64,000 nucleotides of DNA from Mantamonas sphyraenae (Eukaryota > CRuMs > Mantamonadidae): assembly GCA_026936335.1 (NCBI GenBank), contig JAPMXV010000002.1, forward strand, positions 1-64,000, read 5' to 3'. Within the stretch, counting starts at the first letter, position 1. The number at the start of each line of letters is the position of its first letter. The notes beneath the pieces are model-generated. The model was not told the DNA's origin. It ran no database searches and saw nothing but the letters and a program-made list of their open reading frames with translations. Positions 57,001 to 64,000 of this stretch are shown here, piece by piece. Both the position numbers and the translations under genes were made by a program.

Positions 57001-58018
57001 CCTGCAAATGTGCACGCAGCAGTTTGAGCTGCAGATGCAACAGGACACACAGTACATCCAGGACAGCTTCCGCAAGCTGGACATGAACCGTGACGGCACC
57101 TTGAACCTGTACGAGTTTGAAAAGTTGATGATGGAGGTGGACCACAGCTGCACGAGTTTGGAAATTGCCCAACTGTTTTCATGGGCGCTGCACCGGCAGG
57201 CCGAACAGGACTTTGAGCATGCCAGCGCCTCGCGCTCGGACACAGAAATCACCTTGCACATGGTGCTGCGCATCTTTCAGATTGTTGGCTACTACAACCG
57301 CAACAACGGGTATCTGTACACGCCGCGGCAAACCATTACGGAAGAGGAGGCATCCAGCGTGTTTTCCACCCTTGGCACACACGTGGAGATGCTCAACAGC
57401 TTCATCAAGGAGCAAACCATCACATTGCGCAACACCAACATCCCGGGCAACAAGGTGATGATCCACCGCAGCAAGCAGGCGTACTCGCGACTCAAGCTCG
57501 AAGTCACCCGACGCGTCAGCGCCGCGCGGGCCCTGTACGCTCTCGACCGCACACACGCCCAGCTACAGCAGAATCTGCGTCAGATCCAAGAGTACAATGG
57601 CGAGTATCCTGTGGAGGAGGTTGCCGCGCACGTGCAGGACGCCCTCAGCATCCTCATTCGCCGCCGCGACTCGGGCACACGCCGCTCCATGCTCATGAAG
57701 GAACGAGACGCCGTGGACAAACGCAACAAGGTGCGTGCCATGATGCTGAGTGTGCAGGTCATCCAACGCTGTTTCCGCAAGCACCTGCGCAACGCAGCCA
57801 TCGACGTGCGCAAACCCAACGCCGAACACAGGCGTCCCAGCGCCATTCTCGGCCTCGTGGACATCAAAACTGCCTCCTCGTCAGCACGGAAGGAGGTCAT
57901 GGATCACCTCGCCGACCTGGAGGCTGACGAGAGTGAGGATGGCGAACACGAAGCTGTCGCCAAGGAACGCGAGGCAAGCCGGGGCTTGGCCTTTGATTTC
58001 GAAAAGGAGGACGCATGA
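54029..58018 (+). CDS. EF-hand and IQ-motif coiled-coil protein, 1329 aa
   Basis: Not assigned to a named family. Residues 1-330 are low complexity, with Gln runs, basic Arg-rich stretches and acidic Glu blocks. Residues about 340-480 are helical, with EQQILDSSFAQLVLQAQE and MDLLRQRYHDLFRY. Residues 530-830 form a long coiled coil (ALQDDLNEANERNAKMEQHI; LEMVGDTTDEDLQELAVQWDEER). Residues 840-1000 are helical (HQFLVYKYVRRSVADKTVL). An EF-hand near residue 1020 (DMNRDGTLNLYEF) has a full Ca loop. An IQ-like motif near 1250 (VQVIQRCFRKHLRN) may bind calmodulin. The start is the ATG at 54029; the open frame extends upstream but into CA repeat and the neighbour's coding strand. The divergent pairing with CCDC96 suggests a flagellar role, which is inference. 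Confidence 0.75.
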   Translation: MQDEIVLLDDGDDGTLSLVSSDTATLGSVLYTEEEPGVRRSGGQVSQRSALAQQQYVTRQHPYEGRHTVQSHVASVEAPQARQQPQQQQQQQWASQTQAHASRQRLQAALPLQHPSMPSSLPRVKTASGVRTGTRRTASRRMPSARASSSARGKRSVTAPGRGGRPLPPGASARESSTHGRINAHMSAVSSALGYDTLQSRQLNILKQVLRSGGTGQASAKLQALRQQHFLDRLKHTEYQNTDNYGMDGGLDTSSSGNSNGRGVVGKRGKRITATNTSSSSSSSSSGRRFGHSVFSRQAPLASQQPQDDNSNEGEEEEPEEEELEGDELEAHRRQRKEAQPISAVLLAMHKLLSAHRVSTQDISTQSLGAVAQEQQILDSSFAQLVLQAQETSLAPIMDLLRQRYHDLFRYSVLYAEAMQKQRDTAHSVSDFMQTRDSKWQRMLGQLEKHIERCADPRMKIVFNRLKATYTALFEVEVHGKRREELAALVRQQHEATGGDGEAEDMKVAKSAEHTQAMSSGELETAAVEMELQALQDDLNEANERNAKMEQHIGELNAYVGQLRGIINENEDDMDKYEAEIAQLRAALTEQNLAQVGLERDHATLQDEMQELQDQLSAANDRLAAFEAKEAEEKAKQQEQQEENNREFKRTAEQMLEMVGDTTDEDLQELAVQWDEERRQLLNSLMDMRAQLERTQGRRASKRLLTRNSSYDENGHEAMSSSSSSASNSSGADLHVGDHKREIMQRQWHTERKLLTSEMHRLQKKLDAGVTERMHPLVALCNEHIQLQAAQGLGSATTNMGADDADGGRAKSLEWLCGIVADVYTAYGRAFEHGILDPKDSFAVFVHQFLVYKYVRRSVADKTVLTIVQAIAVHRKDDLWIDLFARALEDEACQPLLQFVLILVSTLADCHVGLDYPPDALLKRPSWVSLERAIELTDHLFPTLKSSTLKNFVGLVSATSRVVPSTEAMLYGGAASGQSGAQERRIPFISFLQMCTQQFELQMQQDTQYIQDSFRKLDMNRDGTLNLYEFEKLMMEVDHSCTSLEIAQLFSWALHRQAEQDFEHASASRSDTEITLHMVLRIFQIVGYYNRNNGYLYTPRQTITEEEASSVFSTLGTHVEMLNSFIKEQTITLRNTNIPGNKVMIHRSKQAYSRLKLEVTRRVSAARALYALDRTHAQLQQNLRQIQEYNGEYPVEEVAAHVQDALSILIRRRDSGTRRSMLMKERDAVDKRNKVRAMMLSVQVIQRCFRKHLRNAAIDVRKPNAEHRRPSAILGLVDIKTASSSARKEVMDHLADLEADESEDGEHEAVAKEREASRGLAFDFEKEDA

Positions 58019-58077
58019 GAACATGCAATGGGATGGATGAAAGGAAGAGGGGGGGGGGCACTTGAAGTGAAGATAGA

Positions 58078-58911
58078 ATGCATTCACTGTGGCTACGATT
58101 GCACACAGCGATTGCCGGACCACGCCAACACTTCCCCATGTTGAAGCGCAGCCAAAGACTCGAGTCGCAGGACTCTTTGTTCGAGGGTATCTTCATCATC
58201 GGCGTGTGCGGAGGGACGGCAAGTGGCAAGACGACGGTGTGCAACAACATCATCGCGGCGCTGGAGGAGGAGAATGTGGGCAACTCGGTGGGTCTGATTT
58301 CACAGGACGCGTTCTACCGCGGACTGGACGAGGAGGAGATTCAGCTGGCGGAGGCCGGTGACTTTAACTTTGACCATCCGGACGCCATCGACTTTGACGC
58401 CATGATTGATGTGCTGAACGAGCTGCGTGCGGGCAGGTCCGTGGAACTTCCGGAATACGACTTTACGACGCACTCCCGCAAGGAGGAGACGGTGCACATG
58501 GCACCTGTCGAGGTGCTCCTTGTCGAGGGCATCCTAGTGTTTAGCGACGAACGCCTGCGTGCCATGTTTGACCTGCTGATCTTCACCAGCGAGGACGACG
58601 ACACTCGTCTTGCTCGCCGCGTGCGCCGCGACCTCGTCGAACGAGGCCGTTCCATCTCCAACATCCTTTCGCAGTACGAAAAGTTTGTCAAACCGGCCTA
58701 CGACGACTTTATCCATCCGACCAAGAAGTTTGCCGACATGGTCATCCCACGTGCGGGCACAAACGACGTCGCCCTCGCCGTCATCACCACCCACATCAAG
58801 CAGCGCATCAAGTCCCTCAACCTCTCCACGGGCGCTTTGTCTCGAAGCGTATCCGACGGCATCACAACTCCGGAGGACTCGTTCTCGCTCGACGAAAAGC
58901 AGTCCGAATGA
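58078..58911 (+). CDS. Uridine-cytidine kinase, 277 aa
   Basis: Phosphorylates uridine and cytidine in pyrimidine salvage (cytosol). The P-loop GTASGKTT lies near residues 45-52, followed by ISQDAFYRGL, the substrate region NFDHPDAIDFD, PEYDFTTHSR, the Walker B-like VEVLLVEGILVF, and the lid RRVRRDLVERGR, all as in eukaryotic UCK. KPAYDDFIHPTKKFADMVIPRG-like sequence follows. No fused uracil phosphoribosyltransferase domain is present. The start is ATG 58078; Met at 58138 (MLKRSQRLES) gives a length closer to human UCK2 and is a reasonable alternative. A G homopolymer lies just upstream at about 58050-58058. It starts 59 bp after the previous stop. Confidence 0.9.
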   Translation: MHSLWLRLHTAIAGPRQHFPMLKRSQRLESQDSLFEGIFIIGVCGGTASGKTTVCNNIIAALEEENVGNSVGLISQDAFYRGLDEEEIQLAEAGDFNFDHPDAIDFDAMIDVLNELRAGRSVELPEYDFTTHSRKEETVHMAPVEVLLVEGILVFSDERLRAMFDLLIFTSEDDDTRLARRVRRDLVERGRSISNILSQYEKFVKPAYDDFIHPTKKFADMVIPRAGTNDVALAVITTHIKQRIKSLNLSTGALSRSVSDGITTPEDSFSLDEKQSE

Positions 58912-59058
58912 AGTGGTGGTGATCGTTTGTGGACCCGTTGCACAGTGACTCTGGGCGGAGTCATCCAACATCTCAACTCTTCCACTTTGTTTGGTTCCCT
59001 TCTCTCTCCCCCGAGCGTCTTCTCCTTCCATCCAACGTCTTTGTGCACCCGTCCCCCA

Positions 59059-59667
59059 ATGACAAACAACACAACACGCACTCTCTCGCCCATGTTCCGC
59101 AGGGTGAGCCGACCCTTGTGCCAGGCGGCCGACAGCACGTACACAGTATGGGTCAACGAGTCGCAAAGGGGCAAGTTTCATGCGCTGCATGTGGCTGCCA
59201 TGGAGAACGACGGTGCCGCTGTGCGTTCCCTCGTGGCCAAAGGGACGGATGTGCTTGTTCGAGACAGCTTCTCATGCACAGCCATGCACCACGCGGCCAT
59301 TCAAGGGGCCGTCGATGCCATCCGTGTGCTGTGCGAGTTGGACGACAGCCTGGTGCAGCTTGCCAACCGGAACGGCTCGCTGCCCCTTCATTTTGCGGTG
59401 ATTGGAGAGCATACGGAAGCCACCCAATTGCTGATCGACCTGGGCACTCCTGTCGATAGCCAAGAGCGCGACGATGGCTACACGCCGCTGATGCACGCCG
59501 CCGAGGCCGGGTCGCACGAACTTGCGCGGTTGTTGCTGGCCAACGGGGCCTCTGTCACATACACCTCCCACGGAATGTCTGCCACAGACATTGCCAAGCA
59601 GACGGGTCACCATGAGCTCGTCCAGATGCTGGAATTTGTCGCTGATGGCCAAGAAATAGATTTGTGA
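59059..59667 (+). CDS. Small ankyrin-repeat protein, 202 aa
   Basis: Four to five ankyrin repeats fill residues about 35-195: FHALHVAAMENDGAAVRSLVAKG, SCTAMHHAAIQGAVDAIRVL, GSLPLHFAVIGEHTEATQLLI, GYTPLMHAAEAGSHELARLLLANGA and MSATDIAKQTGHHELVQML. No other domain is seen. It is a protein-binding module; the partner is unknown. The start is ATG 59059 (MTNNTTRTL); the longer frame starts with TTG at 58927 inside the intergenic region. It lies between the uridine kinase and PIP-kinase genes, on the same strand. Confidence 0.82.
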   Translation: MTNNTTRTLSPMFRRVSRPLCQAADSTYTVWVNESQRGKFHALHVAAMENDGAAVRSLVAKGTDVLVRDSFSCTAMHHAAIQGAVDAIRVLCELDDSLVQLANRNGSLPLHFAVIGEHTEATQLLIDLGTPVDSQERDDGYTPLMHAAEAGSHELARLLLANGASVTYTSHGMSATDIAKQTGHHELVQMLEFVADGQEIDL

Positions 59668-59830
59668 CATCTCCCCCGTCCACAAACCACATGCCACATG
59701 TGCCACATGCCATATGGCTTAGCACACAGAAGCTTCCTGTCCACAGCCCGTGTAGTTATGCATCAGACGTGCACATGCGTGCAATGCAGCTTGGCTGCGC
59801 TGCATTGGCCAAGAAACTCACGGGGGACAG
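59668..59830. other. Intergenic region before PIP-kinase gene
   Basis: 163 bp with CCACATG repeats (ACATGCCACATGTGCCACATGCC near 59686-59712). No gene is seen. It presumably holds the promoter of the PIP-kinase gene. Confidence 0.5.
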
Positions 59831-62800
59831 ATGTCGTCTCAGGCAAACAACACCCAGTTCCGCAACAACTTTGGGTTGGGGCAGGACAGTGTCGTGTTGG
59901 ACGGTGAGTGATTGTGTATGCGTTGGTGTGTGTCACCCTTGCACGTAGCCACTAACCCGTTCTCTCTGTGTGTCTGTGTCTGCAGTCGTCCCGTGCACAT
60001 TGCGCTCGTTGGAGGATTGGGGCGGCGGATTCCTCTTTTTGGCCAACACCCACCTGTGCTATGCACCAGCCAGCCTCTTTTCCAGCGATCAAGTCACGCC
60101 CGAAACATCACTTGTGCTCCCATGGGGTGACATGCTCAGTGTCGACAAGGTACGTTGCCCTGCGTGGCTGTCCCCGTCCGCTGCCCTTTCCTTTTCACAC
60201 TCGTCCACCGTGCTCTCACCGCCCCTGACGCCTCTGTGAACCTCCTACGACACCGAATCTCACACCATACCCTGCCCCTGCAACCCCTTGTCGTCGCACA
60301 GCCTGCCAAACTGGTGTTTGTCAAGTCGCCACTGCGTGTGGTGGACACCTCCGAGCAGGTGAGTTGGCCCTCAACGACATTGCGCCGCGCCCTCTGCCCT
60401 TTTTCCGCTTTCCCAACCCCACACGCTCCACACTGGCCTTGTGTGTCTGCACCTCTGCATGCACCCTCACACGCACTCGCTCCCTGCCATCCCTGCCGCA
60501 GGAGTACATTTTCAAGGGCGTACAAGGCCGTGACAAGCTGCTCCAAGAGCTGGAAAAGCATCGCCTGGCCAACCGTCCCACCTCGCCGCTGCAAAGCGGC
60601 GCCAGTAGCAACACAACAGAGGACCAGACGGACGTCGACAGCGACTCTACAATCGAAGACGAACCTTTGGGCTCGACCACTGCCAAGAAACAGGTGCGCA
60701 TGCTACGGCAGCCGCTCCTGGCAGGCTTGGACAACGACGCCGCCGCCGATGCGCTTCGTGCACGCGAAGATTCGGAGGACTTTGGAGGCATGCCTGGGCG
60801 CGTGCAGTCGTTCCGCAAACCCACTGGGCGCAGCGTACGCCAGGGTTCGGACACAGTCATGACCCCATCGCGTCGCTTCACCGTGTCTGGCACGGATTCC
60901 GGAGCACACGAGTCTTCCATGGGCGGCAACAACACCATCGACCGCACCTCCTCCTCCTCCTCCACAGGCACCTCCTCCTCCGCAGACAACGCCTACGAAA
61001 AGTTTGTCGAGCGTGTGGTGGCACAGTACTCCAACATTGTCGACGCCACCAAGCACGAAGGCATGAGCGTCGAACTCATGGCCCGTTCCCTTGGCGTCTA
61101 CGGCCTGTGTGAACCCCTCAACGAATACCTCTTCCGCTTCTTTTCCTCCCAGAGCGACGACAGCAGCGACACATTCTCCGGTGTTTCCTCTACCTCCTCC
61201 GCCGCCGGCTCCTCGTCCCCGTCCCAAGGCCTTGTGTCCGTGCGGCAGTACAAAGCCGCCATGGAGCAGCTCACACGCCTGCCTGAAAACGACCCGCGTC
61301 GCTTCAAAATGGCCTTTGCCATGTTCAATGCCCAGGACGCCGAACGAGGCATCAGTTACGACGAGTTTTCCGACGTGGTGGGTGCCATGTTTGAGCTTCT
61401 AGTAAGCCAACTGGACATTTCGCGCGGCGACTCGCTCGAGGCCTGCGTCGACGAGCTGTGGGCTGTGTTTGACCAGGACAAGGATGGCTACATTAGCGAG
61501 GAGGAGTATGTGGCCGCGTGTACAGACAATCCCGTGACCATCTCCTCGCTGGGGGCGATGACTTCCACCTCGCAACTCATGCACGTGCCGCCCCTCGACG
61601 ACAAGTTTATTTCCTTTGGCCACCAGGACTGGTCTCTCGTGGCCAACATGATGTGGGGGGTGCGCAGGAGTGTGGCCGATGTCAAGGATCGTCTGCCCAC
61701 AGAGCTTACCAACAGCCACTTTGAAGAGGTGCGTCACATTGCCCTCGTCCCTCCGGGCTCCCGCTCCAGCAAGGCCTCCACTGCGGTCATCCTTGGCGAC
61801 GAGACCATCCTCGACGACGACTCACGCACCAGCCAAACCATCAACGGCGAGCCCTGCTGGGTCTTTTGCGACTACTCCGGCATGGCCTTCCACCACATCC
61901 GCAAGGTCTTTCACGTCGATGACGACGAGTACATGGCCAGCTTCTCGCCCGAAAAGTTCCTCGGCTCCCTCCTCATGGGCAACCTCACCTCCCTCAGCGA
62001 GCTCGTCAGCTCGGGCAAGAGCGGCTCGTTTTTCTACATGAGCACCGACAACCGCTTCCTCGTCAAGACGGTCACCAAGGACGAGTCCAAAGTCCTGCGT
62101 CGCCACCTCGCGTACTACTACGACCACATCACAAAGTGTCCCGACACCCTCCTCACACAGTTTGTGGGCAACGTGAGTTCCCTCCAGCCACCACCTATCG
62201 TTTTCGTGTCGCTAACCCCCGCCCTTCCCCACCCGCTTGCATCCACAGTATGGCCTCAGGCAAGGAAACAAAACAAAGATGTACTTTGTGGTCATGCGCA
62301 ATGTGTTTATCACAGACAAGTACATCCATGAACGGTACGACCTGAAGGGCTCGACACACAACCGCAGCGTGCGCGAGGACAAGCGCGTCGACAACGTGGC
62401 ACTGAAGGATCTGGACTTTGAACATACAATCTCGCTGGGTGTGGAGCGCAAGGCCATGCTGTTGCAACAGCTGACCCAAGACGTGGAGTTTCTCACGCAG
62501 TGTCGCGTCTGCGATTATTCCATCCTGCTCGGCATCCACATCATCGACGATTTCGCTGGGCCGGCCACAGAAGAGGAAGCTGCCCAGATTGAAGCCCTTG
62601 AAGGCGAGGAGCGTCTTGCCCTCGAGTACAAGCTGTACAACCTCACGGACACCTCGTCCGAGTTCAACAACCTCTTCAAGAACAGCAGCGGCGGCTTGCT
62701 CTCCCGCACCCAGGACGGAAAGGTCGGCAAACACATTTACTATATGGGCATCATCGACATCCTCACCGAGTTCAACGTGAAAAAGAACGCAGAATCCGTG

Positions 62801-62899
62801 TGGAAGAGTGTCCTCCACGAAAAGGCGGCCATCTCTGCCATCCCACCCAAGCCCTACGGCTCCCGTTTCATCCAATTCCTCGAGGGCAAGATTGAGTGA
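59831..62899 (+). CDS. GRAM - EF-hand - phosphatidylinositol phosphate kinase fusion, 871 aa, 5 exons
   Basis: Exons 59831-59903, 59986-60149, 60302-60358, 60502-62172 and 62249-62899; all joins keep frame. Residues 1-130 form a GRAM domain (FLFLANTHLCYAPASLFS, ETSLVLPWGDMLSV, then LVFVKSPLRVV and EYIFKGV..RDKLL), a phosphoinositide-binding PH-like fold. Residues 130-270 are a Ser-rich linker. Residues about 320-460 hold paired EF-hands, the second with a full Ca loop (DQDKDGYISEEEY), in a neuronal-calcium-sensor-like layout. Residues about 490-871 are the PIP-kinase core: SGSFFYMSTDNRFLVKTV, DLKGST, RVCDYSILLGIH, and YYMGIIDILTEFNVKKNAE containing the IID motif. The predicted product is PI(4,5)P2 or a related lipid; substrate type cannot be fixed. 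The fusion suggests Ca- and membrane-gated lipid kinase activity. Confidence 0.9.
59904..59985 (+). other. PIP-kinase intron 1 (82 nt)
   Basis: GTGAGT to TCTGCAG, phase 1. It contains a TG-rich tract and CACTAAC, a good branch-point match, about 35 nt before the acceptor. Confidence 0.9.
60150..60301 (+). other. PIP-kinase intron 2 (152 nt)
   Basis: GTACGT to CGCACAG, phase 0, interrupting the GRAM domain after DMLSVDK. Confidence 0.88.
60359..60501 (+). other. PIP-kinase intron 3 (143 nt)
   Basis: GTGAGT to GCCGCAG, phase 0. The 57-bp exon before it encodes the 19-residue strand pair ending DTSEQ. Confidence 0.88.
62173..62248 (+). other. PIP-kinase intron 4 (76 nt)
   Basis: GTGAGT to ATCCACAG, phase 0, with GCTAACC as a likely branch point. 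It splits the kinase core between QFVGN and YGLRQGN. Confidence 0.92.
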
Positions 62900-63015
62900 A
62901 CAGACACTGCAACTGACACCGCGCTTGTCCAACGTCCGAACAACGAAAAGAGACCATTCCATTTTTCCACAGCTTTCTTCTCTGCTCATCATCACCATCA
63001 ACCATCAGCCATCCA
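62900..63015. other. Convergent 3' intergenic region
   Basis: 116 bp between the stops of the PIP kinase and lipase genes. It holds CATCA-type short repeats (62988-63030) and no gene. Confidence 0.6.
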
Positions 63016-63875
63016 TCATCCACACATCCCATTGGCCCACTCCAGAAACAAATTCAACACCTCCTGGCCCCCGTTGGGCTCAAACAGGATCTCGTGGCGC
63101 AGGCCGGGGAAGCTGTGGTGAGTCTTGTTGGTCGACACAGCGTGCTTGTGGTAGTTCTGTGTCGCCTGCGGCAACACAGTGATGTCGTCCTCGCCCGTGC
63201 ACACAATGAACGGATACGAGTCCTCTTCGTAGCTGGCCGACACCTTGTCAAAGTGTACCATAAACTCACGCGCCATGCCCAGGCGGATGGCCCCCGTGTA
63301 GTTCAGCTCGTCTGCAAGATATTCGGCAACCTTGCGTGCGTCGCTCGAGATTCCATTCGGGTCCAGCGGACGCAGCTCCACCGTAGGCAGGAACGGGCCC
63401 ACAGCCTTTGCAACCATGATCTCGTGCGGCTTGGCGTCTGTCCCTGCCGCAATGGCCGGCGACGACAGCATCACGCCGTGCCAGCGATTCGGGTTTCGGC
63501 GTGCAAGGAAGATCGAGATCATGCCTCCCATCGAGTGGCCCAGCAGGAACTTGGGCAGCTTGCGGCCCTGTGAGCCGCCCAACCGTTCCACCTCGTTCAC
63601 AAACGTCTCGTACTGTGCACCAACCCACCATTCCATGCGTGTCAGTCCTCCGTCTCCTCTCTGTGCAACCTTCCCTCCTCCCGCCACGCCCACCACATAC
63701 GTCATCCACAAGCCACATCAGGTTTTCCACGTACGCGCGCGGCTCCCCTTCGCTTTGGCCGTGGCTGTAGTGGTCGATTGCATACACCGAAAAGCCCGAT
63801 GCGTTAAACTCCTTGGCCACGGCGTCGTAGCGTCCACAGTGCTCTGCAAACCCATGCACCAGAAACACAAGGCCC
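63016..63875 (-). CDS. Monoacylglycerol-lipase-like serine hydrolase, 5' end outside window
   Basis: Alpha/beta hydrolase of the monoglyceride lipase (serine aminopeptidase S33) group. Visible exons are 63701-63875 and 63016-63612. The first starts mid-protein with VFLVHGFAEHCGRYD, the HG..EH oxyanion motif, then SGFSVYAIDHYSHGQSEG. The second exon has the nucleophile GHSMGGMISI, the acid in GEDDITV, and the catalytic His in GLRHEIL, so the triad is complete. About 40 N-terminal residues with the start codon are expected upstream, beyond a 5' intron whose acceptor is at 63876 (ACACAG on the minus strand). Likely role: hydrolysis of monoglycerides or related esters. It converges with the PIP-kinase gene. 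Confidence 0.88.
63613..63700 (-). other. Lipase intron (88 nt)
   Basis: On the minus strand GTATGT to GTGCACAG, phase 0, joining WLVDD to YETFVNEVE, as needed to link the HGFAEH half to the GHSMGG half. Confidence 0.9.
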
Positions 63876-64000
63876 CTGTGTACACAGAAATCGGTGGCGG
63901 CGCCGCAACGTTAGCCCTCTTTGCCCCAGCCCGTCTGTGCCAACCCACACAGCCACACGTCCATCCTCCGGCACCACACCCTCACCACCACACTCAACAA
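63876..64000 (-). other. Probable upstream intron or leader of the lipase gene
   Basis: On the minus strand this ends in TTCTGTGTACACAG, an acceptor, with GGCTAACG as a possible branch point about 40 nt earlier. No reading frame resembling a lipase N-terminus is visible, so the first exon probably lies beyond base 64000. Confidence 0.6.

Overview
The window is the left end of a eukaryotic linear chromosome. It opens with (CCCTAA)n, which reads TTAGGG toward the terminus, and continues into gene-dense, GC-rich sequence. Genes lie on both strands about 50-250 bp apart, with few, short GT-AG introns (about 75-300 nt, several with C-rich or T-rich tracts). The content suggests a free-living flagellated protist: a CCDC96/CFAP184-type axonemal coiled-coil protein, GRAM, EF-hand and PIP-kinase signalling, a Mn-type CDF transporter and a very large adhesion receptor. 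I cannot name the species or phylum from the sequence alone.

Layout. 1-246 is telomere, degenerate on its inner side, followed by a pyrimidine-rich subtelomeric stretch to 892. 893-4090 encodes an unrecognised nuclear-looking protein built from two 376-codon tandem units, each holding two related half-units (A-B-A'-B'). 4256-42508 is best read as one giant gene of five exons and about 12,560 codons. It encodes a secretory signal, three copies of a glycine-rich / C-type-lectin-like / IPT-like module, and ten near-identical-length blocks of a cadherin-like domain plus a seven-bladed SBBP-type propeller. Filamin-like repeats, IPT domains, a discoidin-like region and 17 Ig-like repeats follow. 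It ends with a cysteine-rich stalk, about nine membrane helices and a charged cytoplasmic tail. It is interrupted by about six single-base frame changes that look like sequence errors or decay.

42567-64000 holds ordinary cellular genes: a multi-pass membrane protein (-), a Mn-CDF transporter (+), an RBM34/Nop12-like nucleolar RRM protein (-), DNA topoisomerase II without the usual C-terminal tail (-), a secreted PI-PLC-X protein (+), CCDC96/CFAP184 (-), an EF-hand/IQ coiled-coil protein (+), uridine kinase (+), an ankyrin protein (+), a GRAM / EF-hand / phosphatidylinositol-phosphate kinase fusion (+) and a monoacylglycerol-lipase-like hydrolase (-) whose 5' end runs off the window.

Working together: the subtelomeric giant gene has the architecture of a surface adhesion receptor. 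Two further genes concern phosphoinositides, a secreted or anchored PI-PLC and the Ca-binding PIP kinase. CCDC96 and its divergent coiled-coil neighbour may form a co-expressed axonemal pair. Many apparent start codons of long frames are GTG or TTG; starts here were reassigned to the first sensible ATG.
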